DNA of 64,000 nucleotides from Bubalus kerabau. Lineage: Eukaryota > Chordata > Mammalia > Artiodactyla > Bovidae. Below, piece after piece: positions 21,679-32,329 of this stretch (positions are counted from its first letter, which is position 1; each line of letters starts with the position of its first letter). The position numbers and the translations under genes are program-made. The notes beneath the pieces are model-generated. The model made no database searches, was not told where the DNA came from, and worked only from the letters and a program-made list of their open reading frames with translations. The DNA lies in contig NC_073630.1 in the NCBI RefSeq assembly GCF_029407905.1, forward strand, positions 32,089,001 to 32,153,000. Reading direction: 5' to 3'.

Positions 21679-22089
21679 ATATTCAAATTATTATTTTTTT
21701 TTAATTTTATTTTTAAACTTTACATAATTGTATTAGTTTTGCCAAATATCAAAATGAATCCGCCACAGGTATACATGTGTTCCCCATCCTGAACCCTCCT
21801 CCCTTCTTCCTCCCCATACCATCCCTCTGGGTCGTCCCAGTGCACCAGCCCCAAGCATCCAGTATCGTGCATCGAACCTGGACTGGTGGCTCGTTTCATA
21901 CATGATAGTATACATGTTTCAATGCCATTCTCCCAAATCTTCCCACCCTCTCCCTCTCCCACAGAGTCCATAACACTGTTCTATACATCAGTGTCTCTTT
22001 TGCTGTCTCGTACACAGGGTTATTGTTACCATCTTTCTAAATTCCATATATATGCATTAGTATACTGTATTGGTGTTTTTCTTTCTGGC

Positions 22090-23350
22090 TTACTTCACTC
22101 TGTATAATAGCTCCAGTTTCATCCACCTCATTAGAAATGATTCAAATGGATTCTTTTTAATGGCTGAGTAATACTCCATTGTGTATATGTACCATGGTTT
22201 TCTTATCCATTCGTCTGCTGATGGACATCTAGGTTGCTTCCATGTCCTGGCTATTATAAATAGTGCTGTGATGAACATTGGGGTACACGTGTCTCTTTCC
22301 CTTCTGGTTTCCTCAGTGTGTATTCCCAGCAGAGGCATTGCTGGATCATAAGGCAGTTCTATTTCCAGTTTTTTAAGGAATCTCCACACTGTTCTCCATA
22401 GTGGCTATACTAGTTTGCATTCCCACCAACAGTGTAAGAGGGTTCCCTTTTCTCCACACCCTCTCCAGCATTTATTACTTGTAGACTTTTGGATCGCAGC
22501 CATTCTGACTGGCGTGAAATGGTACCTCATAGTGATTTTGATTTGCATTTCTCTGATAATGAGTGATGTTGAGCATCTTTTCATGTGTTTGTTAGCCATC
22601 TGTATGTCTTCTTTGGAGAAATGTCTATTTAGTCCTTTGGCCCATTTTTTGATTGGGTCATTTATTTTTCTGGAGTTGAGCTGTAGGAGTTGCTTGTATA
22701 TTTTTGAGATTAGTTGTTTGTCAGTTGCTTCATTTGCTATTATTCTCTCCCATTCTGAAGGCTGCCTTTTCACCTTGCTAATAGTTTCCTTTGATGTGCA
22801 GAAGCTTTTAAGGTTAATTAGGTCCCATTTGTTTATTTTTGTTTTTATTTCCAATATTCTGGGAGGTGGGTCATAGAGGATCCTGCTGTGATGTATGTCA
22901 GAGAGTGTTTTGCCTATGTTCTCCTCTAAGAGTTTTATAGTTTCTGGTCTTACGTTGAGATCTTTAATCCATTTAGAGTTTATTTTTGTGTATGGTGTTA
23001 GAAAGTGTTCTAGTTTCATTCTTTTACAAGTGGTTGACCAGATTTCCCAGCACCACTTGTTAAAGAGATTGTCTTTAATCCATTGTATATTCTTGCCTCC
23101 TTTGTCAAAGATAACGTGTCCATAGGTGCATGGATTTATCTCTGGGCTTTCTATTTTGTTCCATTGATCTATATTTCTGTCTTTGTGCCAGTACCATACT
23201 GTCTTGATGACTGTGGCTTTGTAGTAGAGCCTGAAGTCAGGTAGGTTGATTCCTCCAGTTCCATTCTTCTTTCTCAAGATTGCTTTGGCTATTCGAGGCT
23301 TTTTGTATTTGCATACAAATTGTGAAATTATTTGTTCTAGCTCTGTGAAG
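22090..23350 (-). pseudogene. L1 ORF2 C-terminal segment, nearly open
   Basis: ORF2p is the L1 endonuclease/reverse transcriptase. This is its region downstream of the RT core. A 290-codon stretch (start codon at 23277) is open and ends with the Cys motif CX3CX7HX4C at about 22417-22470. A TAG at 22405-22407 replaces what is usually a Gln codon after CKLV. The same frame then continues for 99 codons (22090-22389), where a probable one-base deletion alters the last residues. Only these two lesions were noticed in roughly 1.2 kb. It cannot make a functional ORF2p because the endonuclease and RT domains are not joined to it. Confidence 0.88.
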
Positions 23351-23352
23351 AA

Positions 23353-23640
23353 TAGCTATATATGACAAACCCACAGCAAACATTATCCTCAATGGTGAAA
23401 AATTGAAAGCATTTCCTCTAAAGTCAGGAACAAGACAAGGGTGCCCACTTTCACCACTACTATTCAACATAGTTTTGGAAGTTTTGGCCACAGCAATCAG
23501 AGCAGAAAAAGAAATAAAAGGAATCCAAATTGGAAAAGAAGAAGTAAAACTCTCACTGTTTGCAGATGACATGATCCTCTACACAGAAAACCCTAAAGAC
23601 TCCACCAGAAAATTACTAGAACTAATCAATGACTATAGTA
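23353..23640 (+). pseudogene. Inverted L1 ORF2 reverse-transcriptase core
   Basis: Sense ORF2 fragment in one frame with the TRQGCPLSPLLFN and FADDM motifs of L1 RT (the FADD codons are at 23559-23570). It is the 5' segment flipped during integration. The last bases, ctatagtaa, also resemble the left flank (tatagtaa at 21671-21678), suggesting microhomology at the join. Confidence 0.9.
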
Positions 23641-23657
23641 ATATTCAAATTATTATT

Positions 23658-25937
23658 ATGAGATCACTACTGAAATGCAATATTTGCCATCATGATTGTA
23701 CTAGTTAAGATCTTTTGGCTACAATAAACAAAGAATCCTTGTAAGGTTTATTCAAAAAGGTTTTATTCAAAGTAATTTTGCTAGTAATTCCCACACTCCA
23801 TCCTCTGTACTAGATATTTCATCTATTAACCAAGATGGACCATCATGCAGCTAACCACCCTTATTTGGAGCACCTAATAGAATTAGTTTTAATCTATTAT
23901 ACTTTGGTACGTTGAGGACTATTTTAAGAGATAGGTCTATGAATTCTTAGCCATTATTTACATTATACTTGCTATTTACATTGGATATTAGACTATATAT
24001 TATATTTACTTTATATTTATCATATGCATTACACAAAATTTACTTTTAAAATTCTATAACTTTTTAAAGTAAAGAAATAATACTGCAGTTTTATAGAACT
24101 AATTTAGTCACTGTCTTAATTAGCATGCCTTTACCAAGAAACATTTATAGCAACAAAATTGATTCTAATGTTCTTGTTGTAGACTGTAAAATAGCACTCC
24201 ACATGGAGGCATATCTAACAGCTGTCTTATGCCAGGAAAGCCTATGCATTATAACTTCTGCCAGCTGGGGTGTAACAAAAGAAAAAATGTGTGTAAGAAT
24301 AAACATATATATTTCATGTTTACATATCTTTTGCCTTTGTTTTTTCAAGTGAAGTCATTGCTACTATTCCAAGAACTAGACTAGCAACTATCAGCATAAC
24401 TTACTTTGATAACTCATAACTCATTTTGATAATCGTGGCTTCTGCTTTACTATTTAAAATGCCTTTGTTGTTACCTCTTTATTGCAATTGGACCTTCAAT
24501 ATGAGACTCTCTAGAGAGTCCAAAATTTAATAAACACAAAATTAAACTCAATAATTCTAATTAAGTAAACAACTCATAATGATGGGCACAATGACAAGTG
24601 CCCACACAATTCAGTTTGACAGATGGTTTATAACCATAAATAAACAGAATAATGCATTTGTCTATGAGGGATTGGATACTCCTGATCTTTCTACAGGAGT
24701 TAACATGCTTGGGTCACTGCTTAGTGGAACAAGAGGAGAACAGAGCTTAATTCTTACCGTGGTGGCTAACACCGGCCACACTTTGATGCAGAGCACACAT
24801 TTAGATGTCTGCTTTAGCGAATAGTAACTTGAAAGGAAAATTTTGTTTGAACATAAATTCTCAGAAAATCATGTCTTGTAGGAAGATTTGAAAATCTCAA
24901 CTTCTTTATGAACAACAAGAGAGTATCCAAATGTGGTGGTAGTCAAAAAAATAAAGATTATTGACAATCAACTCTTTAGTCCAGTGCATCCTGCTAGATA
25001 GCGGTCACTGTCAATAACATCATCTGAAAATAAAATCAAGACCTTATAGTTCATGCAAACACATGCATTTAAAGGTTTATCAAGAATCCATATTAATATC
25101 TCCTAGAACTCCTACATGTTCAAAAATAGCCCCAAAACAGATGAGGATTATTTTATCATCACCATTTTACAGTTAAAGAAAACTGACTTTATTAAGTCCT
25201 AAATCTGAAAAAATAGCAAAGACTTAAAGATGCTTGAAGACCTCATGAATGACATGGGCCACATCACACAATCATCTGACCAGCATCCCCTTGCAAGACA
25301 GATTTCTAAACGCTGTTTGTGGTTATTTTACATTGGAAGATAAGGAAAAGATGGCAAGTGTCTGTTTTAGAGGAATCAAAACTACCTCACTTAAAAAAGA
25401 GCAAAAGTTTAACATATTGTATTATTCAACAAGACTGCTGCAAAATGTTTTAATTTCTGGTATTACTAAACTTTGTCTCCTTAGGCAGGATAGAATAGAT
25501 TGAGCTAATTACAATAACATCCTCACTTTTAATTAATGTGTCTGATGTGTAGATAAACCACCGGCATTAGCTCATGATCTTGCTACACTTTCCCATCCAT
25601 GCTTCCTCCTCGAGTCCCTTGTCTATTCTAAGAAGATCATATTTGCCAAATGACTTATACAGGAAACTGAATGGATATCTTTAATTTCTCCCTTTTCCTT
25701 CTCACATGCATTCTATGTTCAAATGGCCCGAAAGCCCTGTTGAAACTACTTTCTAAACATCTCTCTAGTTTCATTGTTTTCATTCTGGGTTATGTCCTCA
25801 TTGTCTTTCATCTGGACCCTAATAAAATATAGCATCCCAAATGTCTCCTATCTCCTTTTTCTAGTCCATATTCCCAATACTGCTGGTATTATCTCCATAA
25901 AACATAACTTTAATTATGTGAGTTTTATATTTAATGA
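23658..25937. other. Unique DNA, no gene recognised
   Basis: About 2.3 kb with no young repeat. A weak MIR-like core (catcaccattttacagttaa) lies near 25158-25178. An 81-codon plus frame at 24579-24824 starts ATGATG and has near-normal composition, but has no recognisable domain, promoter or splice sites. Confidence 0.4.
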
Positions 25938-26145
25938 GTGCCTGTGTAGTCACTCAGTCGTGTCCGACCCTTGGCAATCCCATGGACTATAGCCTGCCAG
26001 GCTTCTCTGTCCATGGGATTTCCCAGGCAAGAATACTGGAGTGGGTTGCCATTTCCAGCTCCAGGGGATCTTCCCAACCCAGGGATTGAACTTGAGTCTT
26101 GCATTAGCAAGTAGATTCTTTACCAATGAGTCACCAGGGAAGCCC
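25938..26145 (-). mobile_element. Bov-tA SINE, antisense
   Basis: Reversed Bov-A body (agtcactcagtcgtgtccga ... ggcaagaatactggagtgg) and reversed head ending gagtcaccagggaagcc. A short (CA)n at about 26167-26180 follows. Confidence 0.94.
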
Positions 26146-26729
26146 GATATACCATCTGCTTACTGACACACACACACACATACAGTTAAAACATTGATAA
26201 TAAGTAACTCTTTTCATTCAAGTTCCTCATCATGCTTTATACATCAGCCATTCTTTTCATATATGGTGTCATCAGGTAACAGTCTTTCTTAGAGCTACAT
26301 GATTCATTGAAAAAAACAATCAAGATTGCCAATCAGGTAAGTACCTTGTGGACATGACATAACTAAATAACTACACAGAATCAAAGTGCATGTTCTTACA
26401 AATAGAACTGTTCAATTGGGGTATATATGTTTAGGAGTAGAATGGGAAGGATGTATCTGGTATTCATTTGGAAAATACATTAAAGAGAAGCTATTATTAG
26501 AGGTTATAGTTTGTCTTCTTCAAATTTATAATCTTTCTGGAAGGACTCTAAGTTGTGGGACTGAACTGGCATATTTCTTGCTATTTTGAATCAAGGAGCT
26601 CTAGGCATTTCTGTTATCCTCCTCAATGTGTACATCTTTTTTCTGTTTTTTGTCAAAGTTGATGTCTAGAGTTAGGCAAAAATGGCATTTCAATTCATGT
26701 GTTTTTGTTGATGGATCTGGAAAGGGAAG
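26146..26729. other. Unique DNA
   Basis: No assignable feature beyond the short (CA)n. Confidence 0.45.
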
Positions 26730-27110
26730 AAACAAACTCTTTCATGCTAAAGAACTGATTGCAGCCATATGATCTTTTCCACACTGATGTGATGAACGGA
26801 GCGGGAAGCATGGTTAGCTTTATACAGAAGAGATTCCATTAAAAACATGAGCTCGGACATCCATGACGCATAGCATCAGGTACTAATCACAGGCACATAC
26901 TTCGCAGGTTCTGGTGTTTTTGTTTGAAAGCTCAGCTGCCACAGCATCGTGCAGTCGCTGCCTGGACATATTGTTGACAAGAACTGCCAGGCACTTCAGC
27001 TTCATTTCTCACACAAGAAAGTGACAGAGGGTTGGAAACGCTCTCCAGCATGACACCGCTTATACTTTTTTCAGCTGGAGCACAGATACTCCTCCATTTG
27101 TCCCCTCTTA
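26730..27110. promoter_or_regulatory. Candidate conserved non-coding block, CpG-retaining
   Basis: Repeat-free, mixed-composition sequence that keeps more CpGs than its neighbours (aacggagcggg, gctcgga, atgacgc, catcgtgcagtcgctg, aaacgct, caccgc). E-box-like cagctg occurs near 26931 and 27074. No frame spans the block, so it is more likely regulatory than coding. Conservation is inferred, not tested. Confidence 0.35.
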
Positions 27111-27876
27111 GCTAACTCTCAGATTTTTTCAACATTCCTCTAGTTCTAGGAAATGTAAATAAAATAAGAAATGTGTGGCTGTGACACCATTTTAAACATA
27201 AGTCATCCATTTCATACTGAAACTCCTGTTTTCGGGGGACTTTGGGATATCACTTTTGTTTTGTTTTTATATATTCTTCAGGTACAAAATATGAGAGTGA
27301 ATTTGCACAAACCAAACAAAATATTGCTTTGTGGATTTTTTGATTGTGATTGTGAAAAAAAATGTTTCGCAAAATATAGATTATGTGATTTACTTATGAA
27401 TTTGTAACTCTAGATGATTTCTTATACATATTGGATATACCCAATTAACTCTGATCCTAAAATGAAAGTGAGTCTTCTCTAGTCTCAGACCTTCTTTTTG
27501 TCTCCCAAAGCCAAGATTATTCTTGCTATTGAGTAGAATTTCTCTTCCAAATAAGTTGCCTATGCAATCTTGGAAGTGGGCTAGCAAAGTGTCCTGGTGG
27601 GCAAGGACACTCCAGGATATATAACTCAGAGTTTTTCACCCCTAATACTGAGGGCACTATATGATATCAATCTGTGTTATTGCATTCATGTATTGACTAT
27701 CTTAGTGATTTAAAATAGTCAATAGAACAATAAAATATTCAAAACAAAATAGATTTGGCACCATTTTACAATGACTTTTTTACTTTTGTCTTTTAAATGA
27801 GGGCCAATATAATGATGACTACTAGTGATGACTACTTTTTTGCATCAGGTATTAATAAAATATTATAAACAATATA
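27111..27876. other. Unique AT-rich DNA
   Basis: No assignable feature. Short frames at 27171-27407 (plus) and 27390-27587 (minus) lack domains. Confidence 0.45.
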
Positions 27877-29580
27877 ATGGGAAAGATTAGAGATCTCTTC
27901 AAGAAAATTAGAGATACCAAGGGAACATTTCATGCAAAGATGGGCTCAATAAAGGACAGAAATGGTAGGGACCTAAGAGGAGCAGAAGATATTAAGACAA
28001 GGTGGCAAGAATACACAGAAGAACTGTACAAAAAAGATCTTCACAACCCAGATAATCATGATGGTGTGATCACTCACCTAGAGCCAGACATCCTAGAATG
28101 TGAAGTAAAGTGGGCCTTAGGAAGCATCACTACAAACAAAGCTAGTGGAGGTGATGGAATTCCAGTTGAGCTCTTTCAAATCCTAAAAGATGATGCTGTG
28201 AAAGTGCTGCACTCAACATGCCAGCAAATTTGGAAAACTCAGTAGTGGTCACAGGACTGGAAAAAGTCAATTTTCATTCCAATCCCAAAGAAAGGCAATG
28301 CCAAAGAATGCTCAAGCTACCACACAATTGCACTCATCTCACACACTAGTAAAGTAATGCTCAAAATTCTTCAAGCCAGGTTTCAACAATACATGAACAG
28401 TGGACTTCCAGATGTTCAAGCTGGTTTTAGAAAAGGCAGAGGAACCAGAGATCAAATTGCAAACATCTGTTGGATCATTGAAAAAGCAAGAGAGTTTCAG
28501 AAAAACATCTATTTCTGCTTTATTGACTATGCCAAAGCCTTTGACTGTGTGGATCACAAGAAACTGGAAAATTCTGAAAGAGATGGGAATACCAGACAAC
28601 CTGACCTGCTTCTTGAGAAACCTGTATGCAGGTCAAGAAGCAACAGGTAGAACTGGACATGGAACAACAGACTGATTCCAAATAGGAAAAGGAGTACGTC
28701 AAGGCTGTATATCGTCACCCTGCTTATTTAACTTATATGCAGAGTACATCATGAGAAACACTGGGCTGGATGAAGCACAAGCTGGAATCAAGATTGCCAG
28801 GAGAAATATCAATAACCTCATATATGCAGATGACACCACCCTTATGGCAGAAAGTGAAGAAGAACTAAAGAGCCTCTTGATGAAAGTGAAAGAGGAGAGT
28901 GAAAAACCTGGCTTAAAACTCAACATTCAGAAAACTAAGATCATGGCATCTGGTCCCATCACTTCATGGGAAATGGATGAGGAAACAGTGGAAACAGTGG
29001 CTGACTTTATTTTGGGGTCTCCAAAATCACTGCAGATGGTGATTGCAGCCATGAAATTAAAAAACACTTACTCCTTGGAAGGAAAGTTATGACCGACCTA
29101 GACAGCGTATTAAAAAGCAGAGATATGACTTTGCCAGTGGTCCATCTAGTGAAACCTTTGGTTTTTCCAATAGTCATGCATGAATGTGAAACTTGGACTA
29201 TAAAGAAAGCTGAGCACTGAAGAATTGATGCTTTTGAACTGTGGTGTTGGAGAAGACTCTTGAGAATCCCTTGGACTGCAAGGAGATCCAACCAGTCCAT
29301 CCTAAAGGAGATCAGTCCTAGATGTTCACTGGAAGGACTGATGCTGAACTTGAAACTCCAATACCTTGGCCACCTGATGCGAAGAACTGACTCATTTGAA
29401 AAGACCCTGATGCTGGGAAAGATTGAAGGTGGGAAGAGAAGGGGACAACATAGGTTGAGATGGTTGGATGGCATCACCAACTCAATGGACATGAGTTTGA
29501 GTGAACTCTGGGAGTTGGTGATGGACAGGAAGGCCTGCAGTCCATGGGGTTGCAAAGAGGGGACACAGCTGAGCGACTGA
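27877..29580 (+). pseudogene. Broken BovB ORF2 (RT) remnant
   Basis: BovB ORF2p is an RTE-type endonuclease/reverse transcriptase. Here the endonuclease part is gone. A 122-codon open segment ends at TAG (28243-28245), where the third BovB in this window has a Gln codon. The RT palm follows in other frames: the FIDYAKAFDCVDH block near 28515-28557 and YADD at 28823-28834. The C-terminal GHLMRRTDS block is near 29370-29396. Several frame changes make it non-functional. Confidence 0.9.
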
Positions 29581-29600
29581 ACTGACTGACTGACTAACTA
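27877..29600 (+). mobile_element. BovB LINE, 5'-truncated, sense
   Basis: About 1.7 kb of BovB from upstream of the RT core to the 3' tail (gagcgactgaactgactgac). It contains RT motifs, the C-terminal region and the terminal gact repeats. No clear target-site duplication was found. It forms a tail-to-tail inverted pair with the BovB at 32330-34204. Confidence 0.95.
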
Positions 29601-31464
29601 TTTCATATAGTATAGATGCGTTAAATTAAATAATTACTCAAATCCAAAAATGCAGTACTAGTGAATGAAAAGAAATATGGAAAGTGTACAGGAGGTTCCC
29701 AGATTTGATCTATGACCTGGACTAGAATGAAAAGGTAAGGAGTGTTTCTCATACTTCTTACAAGTGAAGGAAAGAAGATGCAAGACTGGCTAAGTGGGTG
29801 GATTTAAGTCAAAACAATTTCCAAAATTACCTGTGAACATTCCCATAAGGATCTGAGTTTAGCAACATAATGCTCTGTAACTGTGTTGTTTTTTTTTTTT
29901 TAATTTGTAGGAATGAATGAGATTTAGGAAATAATTTAGGCAGATAATTGTGTATTTGAAACCATGCTTGTGACACAGAACCTTTTTTGCCCTCTCTTCC
30001 CTTTATTGAAAGCCAATCACAGACCATATTCCACTAAGAACTTCTTTCAAATCGATGGCATGTAGTTCCATAAGATACAAAATGTGCACCTATGCTTGTG
30101 AGAGAACGTTTTAGAATCTGATGTTTACTTTTATCAATAGCTTTTTCTCCTAGTATTCCTTACTGATGGATTGTAACTTTTTACCCCTAGCTTATTTTAG
30201 ACTATAAAATATATTCTTCAAACATTGATAAATTCTTAATATGTATTAGTAGAGTCTTAGAATATTACTTTGATTTCTACCCTGTGTTGGTTATACAAAT
30301 ATACAAATGAGCTAGCCTTGAAGCCACCCACATCCTGGTACATGCTAAACACAAATCAAGCCTCCATTATGAAACAAGAATCAAATCCACATCCTCTGTG
30401 CCACACATTGAAATTCTTGCCTTTTTTAGCTAATATGTGTGTCAGCTCTTTTTCTTTTTTTCTTTTTGTGAACTTGCAGCCTCAGATGTTAGTTAAGTTT
30501 TACTATTCTTCAAAAGCATTTATTTGAAAAACATGTGAATGGAAAATGAACATGCTAAACTAATTAGGATATGCAAATGTGGTTGAGTGGGACTGCTTTT
30601 TAAGTGAATCATACTTATTTGAATACACAAATAAAAGAAAATTTGTTTCAGTAACAATCTGGAAGTTAGTTCATGTGGAACGAATAAGGGTTTAAATTAT
30701 AAGGATTAACTTTTCAGAATCTACTTTGCAGTTCACCTTTTTAATAGAAGGAAATGTAGGCTTGAGCCAGAGGCCCCTGTTGGCATTCAGAGAGGTTTGA
30801 TGAGCCACAACATACTTACCAAATTCTTGTCTTCATTTAAAATGAATGAGGAGACTGAGGAAAGGGAGCCTTCTGAGGATTTATTTCCTTTTTTTCAGAA
30901 CAGTTTAAAGACAAGCATGTGCAAATTTATAACTCTAGACCATAGGTACTTAAAACACCTTTTTTTAAAAAAAAACAATATTTTAAATCATAGGATGGAA
31001 AATATGTGGAATGTTCATTCCCAACACTCTGTTCTTGATGCAGAAAGAACCACACAGGATGTTAAAAGGGAGAAGTAACATTAAAAGAAAATGGAAAAGT
31101 GACATTAAAAATAAAAAGAAATCAAGGCAAAATCATATATGGAGGAAAAGGATTTTGAGGATATTGAATACTGAAAACATACCCCCAAAGAACTAAAGTT
31201 ATAATTAGTATTTTGGATTCATTTAGCACATATAGAAGGATTGGAATTTATTAAGTCATGGTTAAATCAAAGAATAAACCGGAGTGACTAAAAACATTAT
31301 TCTAGGTCACTTACCACTTAGTCACTGTGTACCTTTTTTGTAGGGGCACTCTAGTTTTACTTGTGGTTACTTAACAAAACCTGTTTAATTTAAAACATTG
31401 CATTATTCCTATGAGATAATCCAAATGCTTTATATTAGATCACCTACCTTTAGAATTTATATTG
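29601..31464. other. Unique DNA with a homeodomain/octamer site pair
   Basis: About 1.9 kb with no young repeat. A T-run lies near 29885-29901. At 30560-30578 the palindrome ctaattag is followed three bases later by the octamer atgcaaat. The frame 30797-31078 is Lys/Asn-rich and has no domain. Confidence 0.45.
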
Positions 31465-31605
31465 TTTCATTTGTTCCTCATTCAAACTAGAAATATTTGT
31501 TCAGCTCCAACTATCTGCTATTCATTCTCAAGGTGCCTTAGGGAATACAAAGGTGAGTATGACATGGTCATGACCTACTCTTAGCCAGCAGTTTTCATGA
31601 AGGAG
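31465..31605 (-). mobile_element. L2 LINE 3' end, antisense
   Basis: The order attcaaactagaaatatttg, ttcagctccaactatctgc, gggaatacaaaggtgagta, gacatggtcatgacctactc matches the antisense L2 3' end. Diverged. Confidence 0.65.
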
Positions 31606-32049
31606 ACCATGTAGGAAAACTTATTCTCCAAAGAAACATGCTGAGCTACAAGTCTCTATGTGTCTATCTATTCGAGTTAATATGTTTGAGGACTTCCTTT
31701 TTGACTGGATGGAAGTGAGAGAAATATGGTTATACACATGGCTGGAGGACAGAGGAAAATGCAGTGGAAGGTAGCTAACTAGCTAACTTGTTGATTACCT
31801 GTTGGTACCAGGGGCTGATTTTGAGTCCCTGTGGAGATGAAGAATACAGAAGAAATCAAAGGAAATATTTCCAAGAGACTCAGAGAGTTTGGGACAAAAC
31901 AATGTTGTCTAAAAGCACAGATATAAAAATGTAATCCGAAGTTAGGGAGAGTCCAAGTCTTTTTCTTGGAATATTAGGATTATGTCCACTCAGTGGCCCC
32001 AAATGGGATAGGTTGCATAGAGTTGAGAAGTCCTAGATTTGGCCTTCTC
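31606..32049. other. Unique DNA
   Basis: Nothing assignable. Confidence 0.45.
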
Positions 32050-32128
32050 AGTACAGGGAAGCCTGGTGTGCTGCAGGCCACGGGGGCGCAAACAGTCAGA
32101 CATGACTGAGCGACTGAACTGAACTGAG
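32050..32128 (+). mobile_element. BovB 3' tail, very short, sense
   Basis: Only about 80 bp: agtacagggaagcctggtg, 'ggccacgggggcgcaaacag' and cagacatgactgagcgactg with gaact repeats. It lies between the two long BovB copies. Confidence 0.85.
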
Positions 32129-32321
32129 GTTAGTTACAATAGACATGTTAACATACTGACATGGCACATCTGCTGCAGAAACTTAGTGGATAAACAGGAG
32201 AGCTTAAAGTAATAAGTGTGCTAGAGAGCACTCAGAACCCCCACTGCACCCTCATGAACTCTCTGTCTTGACAGGACAAACTCTGTAGGACGAGATTGAC
32301 TTGAAGCCCTGAAGTCATGCA
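32129..32321. other. Short unique stretch
   Basis: No repeat recognised. Confidence 0.4.
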
Positions 32322-32329
32322 GGACTAAT

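Larger units (their letters stand above)
21696..23640 (-). mobile_element. Young ruminant L1, 5'-truncated and 5'-inverted
   Basis: The 3' part (21696-23352) is antisense, from the reversed poly-A through the 3'-UTR into ORF2. The 5' part (about 23353-23640) is ORF2 in sense orientation, carrying the RT core. An exact 17-bp direct repeat, atattcaaattattatt, flanks the whole at 21679-21695 and 23641-23657. ORF2 sequence expected between the two parts is missing at the junction. This is the standard outcome of twin priming. The good match to consensus makes it one of the youngest LINE insertions in the window. Confidence 0.95.

Noticed and set aside
22415..22876. 153-codon plus-strand frame
   Set aside because: Reverse strand of L1 ORF2. 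The hydrophobic look is typical of antisense L1.
29007..29555. 182-codon minus-strand frame
   Set aside because: Antisense shadow of the sense BovB 3' region.
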